A stretch of 64,000 bases of DNA, taken from assembly GCA_013995675.1 (NCBI GenBank), contig VWRR01000003.1, positions 1 to 64,000 of the forward strand, written 5' to 3'. Below are positions 61,756 through 64,000 of this stretch, in pieces. Position 1 is the first letter of the stretch. The number at the start of each line of letters is the position of its first letter. This DNA comes from Cyanidiococcus yangmingshanensis (Eukaryota > Rhodophyta > Bangiophyceae > Cyanidiales > Cyanidiaceae). The translations under genes were made by a program, and so were the position numbers. The notes under the pieces are model-generated. The model saw nothing but the letters and a program-made list of their open reading frames with translations. It was not told the DNA's origin and did no database searches.

Positions 61756-62829
61756 TCAAGGGGCCGAGCGTAACAGAAACTCGCATGACTGATGACTGCT
61801 CGGAAGCAAACCGGCTCTAAAAATCCTTTGGATCCAATAAAGACAAAGCGCGCCCCGGTGGTCCTCCACCATTCGCAGTGATATCGATCGGGGATGCCTA
61901 TCCGATCTCACCTCCGCATTGCTCAAACCACAAGCCTCCAGAAGCATCGATGAGCATGCATCCTTATTCGGCAATAATTCATCGTCCGTAGGACTGTGAA
62001 GAAACTGCAAAGCCGTCGATTCCGCAGTGTCCTTGCCGCCCTGTCTCCAGCGATCCTGGACTTCATCCGCAGTCAGCGATGTGCGGGCCCAGCAGGCGTA
62101 TGTCGGTCTCCAATCGGCTTTTCGACGGACAACGCCCAAAAGAACGGGATCCGAAACCGTATCCGCATCAAGGTTTAGTTCATCGCATATTTCATGGATG
62201 ACTGCATCAAAGAATTCCTTCCGTACAGCGGATGACAAATCCAGATGATGATCAAGATTCATCGGTTCTGGATGTCCTCCTGGCAGGACCCACAGGCCGC
62301 TCGCCTCACCGAGCTTATCACTCCGACGCTGGCAAACGATTTTCCCATCATGAGTCTCGAGGACGCCTGCGTTACCAATAGCGTTTGCGAGATGACACCA
62401 AGGCGCATCCTCCTCGATAGAATGAAAACGCTCCAGTGCATTCGGGGAGAGCGTTGTGCCCTGGTGTGCCCGATAGTCCGTTAAACCGACTTGCATATAG
62501 ACTGTGCGAATAGAAACGGTGGACGTATGTTGACAAATGTGATGTATGCCTGCGAGGCGGAATTTGCTCGCGTTCCATAATCGATCGCCGAGAACTGCGG
62601 CCTGTTCCTGCCAACGGGACTCGATTGATGCCTCTGTGTGTGCAGAGGGATGCTGACGGCGAGCAAATCGCTGGCTCTGTAAGTCTACATCGAGAACGAG
62701 TTCCAACCGCGAGTCCGAAGTGCCCAGCGTATCGGAACGCCTAGAAACCGCGGGCGTACACGCTGCGAGGATTTCGTAGCCACCAACGAGCTCCGCACGG
62801 CGAACTAGCTCGAGCACGCTCTGTTCCAT
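61756..62829 (-). CDS. NUDT22-like Nudix hydrolase (UDP-sugar pyrophosphatase type)
   Basis: NUDT22 hydrolyses UDP-glucose/UDP-galactose; plant relatives are Nudix proteins of the NUDX9 type. The protein follows NUDT22 order: LWNASKFRLAGIHH, VGLTDYRAHQGTTLSPNA, LANAIGNAGVLETHDGKIVC, LWVLPGGHPEPMNLD, then the modified Nudix helix FFDAVIHEICDELNLD (compare human SSVLQEICDEVNL), LLGVVRRKADWRPTYACWAR and SLTADEVQDRWRQGG. As in human NUDT22 the Nudix box departs from the REUXEE consensus. 357 residues (human 303); ATG at 62829 confirmed. Intact. Substrate inferred from family. Confidence 0.85.
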   Translation of the reverse strand: MEQSVLELVRRAELVGGYEILAACTPAVSRRSDTLGTSDSRLELVLDVDLQSQRFARRQHPSAHTEASIESRWQEQAAVLGDRLWNASKFRLAGIHHICQHTSTVSIRTVYMQVGLTDYRAHQGTTLSPNALERFHSIEEDAPWCHLANAIGNAGVLETHDGKIVCQRRSDKLGEASGLWVLPGGHPEPMNLDHHLDLSSAVRKEFFDAVIHEICDELNLDADTVSDPVLLGVVRRKADWRPTYACWARTSLTADEVQDRWRQGGKDTAESTALQFLHSPTDDELLPNKDACSSMLLEACGLSNAEVRSDRHPRSISLRMVEDHRGALCLYWIQRIFRAGLLPSSHQSCEFLLRSAP

Positions 62830-63121
62830 TGAGCTCGAGAGCTTCGACTTTCAGAAATCGTGCTATCTGCAGCCCGATCGATCGAATTGCCATTCATAGG
62901 CCACTGCGTCGTGCATCAACCGACGCAGCAACCTTTACAAGGTCAGTTTGGGCACAGGTCGAAACACATACTTTTGGCTTCGCTAGAAGACCAATCGCGC
63001 ACGTGTGCACGCCGCTCTGGGTTTTCTTGAGCTATTCAGACTATCCGCGTCCAGTGCGTGGTAGTTGAGGCAGAAACAGGTTCGGGCTCCGCATCTAGTA
63101 TTTCATTTACGCCAGTTGACT

Positions 63122-64000
63122 ATGTTGCACTCTTTAGCATATAGCTCTTGTAACCGGGAGAGTGTGGCCTGGATAAACGCAGTGCCTGTGCCGGTGCGTC
63201 GTTCCATTCACATACTAGACGCCTTTTCTAGTGCACCGCGAGTCCTCTGCGCTTGCAGAGGACCACCATCTCTCAGAACGCAGCGAGGATCATTTGCACG
63301 CCGCTTTCCAGAAATACGATGTACAGGAGAAACCGAGCGCCGCATCGGCCCTGAGCCAGGTCAAGGCAAAAAGTCGCCGCCACCAAGCACGTTTTACCAA
63401 GCACTGACTCAAGCTGTTAGTGCGGTGCAGACAGCGCTGCAGCAAGGCGAGCGGCTGTTAGAGATTGAGTTCCCACCGTTACCATCGAGTATCTTAAACT
63501 CGTCTACGTCTTCTGCATATGACGTCATCGATGCGAACACGCGACTGGCATTCGACTTTGCCAAACTGCTCCAGGAAATTTCCCTGGAGAAGCGGCCGGG
63601 AACGGCGCCTTGTCAGCGTATTGCTCTGATTTTCCCTGATATGATCGAGAGAAATCGAGCAGCATCGCCCAAGCCTGCCAAAAATGGATCTCTATCAGGC
63701 TATGCGAGCAGCTTTGGTAACAATGTTGGCACAGATGAGGCCCGCATTAGGCTCGCTGCTTTGCGTCCGGGCTTTGAGGCTGGTAACTTGCTGCAGCGTC
63801 TTCTACAGGCAAACATCCGTGGTGATGGTGGCGGAGATCGCATCGACCCAGTTCTGAGCGATGACGACATCTTTATCGTTATTGGTGCTTCTGCACAGGA
63901 GCTTGTCGACGTGGAAAAATTCGTCCAGCGTGTTGAGGAAGCAGACAAGGCCGGAAACACGCGACGGCCCGTGATTCTTTTCAACTTGCAGCTGGATGTT
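63122..64000 (+). CDS. DUF1995-domain protein, plastid-type (partial at window edge)
   Basis: An open frame from ATG 63122 runs off the right edge, 293 codons visible. The first 80 residues are Arg/Ser/Cys-rich with no acidic stretch (SVAWINAVPVPVRRSIHI, VLCACRGPPSLRTQRG), fitting a transit peptide. Then TFYQALTQAVSAVQTAL, QQGERLLEIEFPPLP and DANTRLAFDFAKLLQEISLE match the start of DUF1995 domains, found in cyanobacteria and chloroplast proteins such as LPA3. Later RIALIFPDMIERN, DDDIFIVIGASAQELVDVE and RRPVILFNLQLDV continue the fold. Biochemical role not established in general; LPA3 assists photosystem II assembly. Confidence 0.75.
   Translation, partial: MLHSLAYSSCNRESVAWINAVPVPVRRSIHILDAFSSAPRVLCACRGPPSLRTQRGSFARRFPEIRCTGETERRIGPEPGQGKKSPPPSTFYQALTQAVSAVQTALQQGERLLEIEFPPLPSSILNSSTSSAYDVIDANTRLAFDFAKLLQEISLEKRPGTAPCQRIALIFPDMIERNRAASPKPAKNGSLSGYASSFGNNVGTDEARIRLAALRPGFEAGNLLQRLLQANIRGDGGGDRIDPVLSDDDIFIVIGASAQELVDVEKFVQRVEEADKAGNTRRPVILFNLQLDV

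Noticed and set aside
1-64000. CRISPR arrays, transposases, reverse transcriptases or viral genes
   Set aside because: I looked for characteristic repeats and protein motifs and saw none.

Overview
The window looks like nuclear DNA of a small photosynthetic eukaryote, most likely a unicellular red alga of the Cyanidiophyceae (Cyanidioschyzon-like). Genes are densely packed on both strands and almost all read as a single open exon. The gene set is purely eukaryotic (SF3B1, SF3A1, Rrp41, PABP, eS10, eL32, Nse3, Mia40, p24, R2R3-MYB) together with plastid-related genes (PGK with a transit peptide, a Der/EngA double GTPase, ClpS, a DUF1995 protein). A photolyase of class II and a sterol C22-desaturase P450 fit an alga. 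The taxonomic call is an inference; no rRNA or organelle marker is present.

Layout. Positions 1-5.7 kb hold no convincing gene, only simple-sequence tracts. From 5.7 to 23.3 kb: a secreted kelch/trefoil protein (-), signal peptide peptidase (+), SF3B1 (-) divergent from Der GTPase (+), exosome Rrp41 (+), plastid phosphoglycerate kinase (-) divergent from a GT92 glycosyltransferase (+). From 24 to 32.5 kb: Nse3 (-) divergent from a FAHD1-type hydrolase (+), SF3A1 (-), a coiled-coil protein that may be Mis12 (-), and an F-box-type protein (+). From 33 to 46.7 kb: a p24 cargo receptor (-), Mia40 (-) divergent from citrate synthase (+), ribosomal eL32 (+), a divergent class II photolyase (-), poly(A)-binding protein (-) divergent from ribosomal eS10 (+). 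From 46.7 to 50.5 kb: a gene-poor stretch with tandem repeats. From 50.5 to 64 kb: CYP710-type P450 (+), R2R3-MYB (+), a coiled-coil membrane protein (-), phosphoglucomutase (-), ClpS (+), a NUDT22-like Nudix protein (-), and a DUF1995 gene running off the right edge (+).

Functional themes: RNA metabolism is strongly represented (two U2 snRNP subunits, exosome, PABP, two ribosomal proteins), with carbon metabolism (PGK, PGM, citrate synthase, FAHD1) and secretory-pathway proteins (SPP, p24, GT92, secreted kelch/trefoil). Several neighbours are head-to-head and probably share promoters.

A notable feature is that many well-conserved genes (PGK, PGM, SF3A1, GT92 and others) need a one-base change of frame to give full-length products. 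Two of the suspected sites lie next to homopolymer runs. The simplest reading is uncorrected single-base errors in the assembly, not mass pseudogenisation. Start codons were checked in the DNA: several open frames begin at GTG/TTG, and the first ATG was chosen instead. Window-level novelty candidates are the four tandem TGACGTAT-bearing repeats directly upstream of the P450, the A-rich leader of the PABP gene, and the kelch-trefoil fusion.
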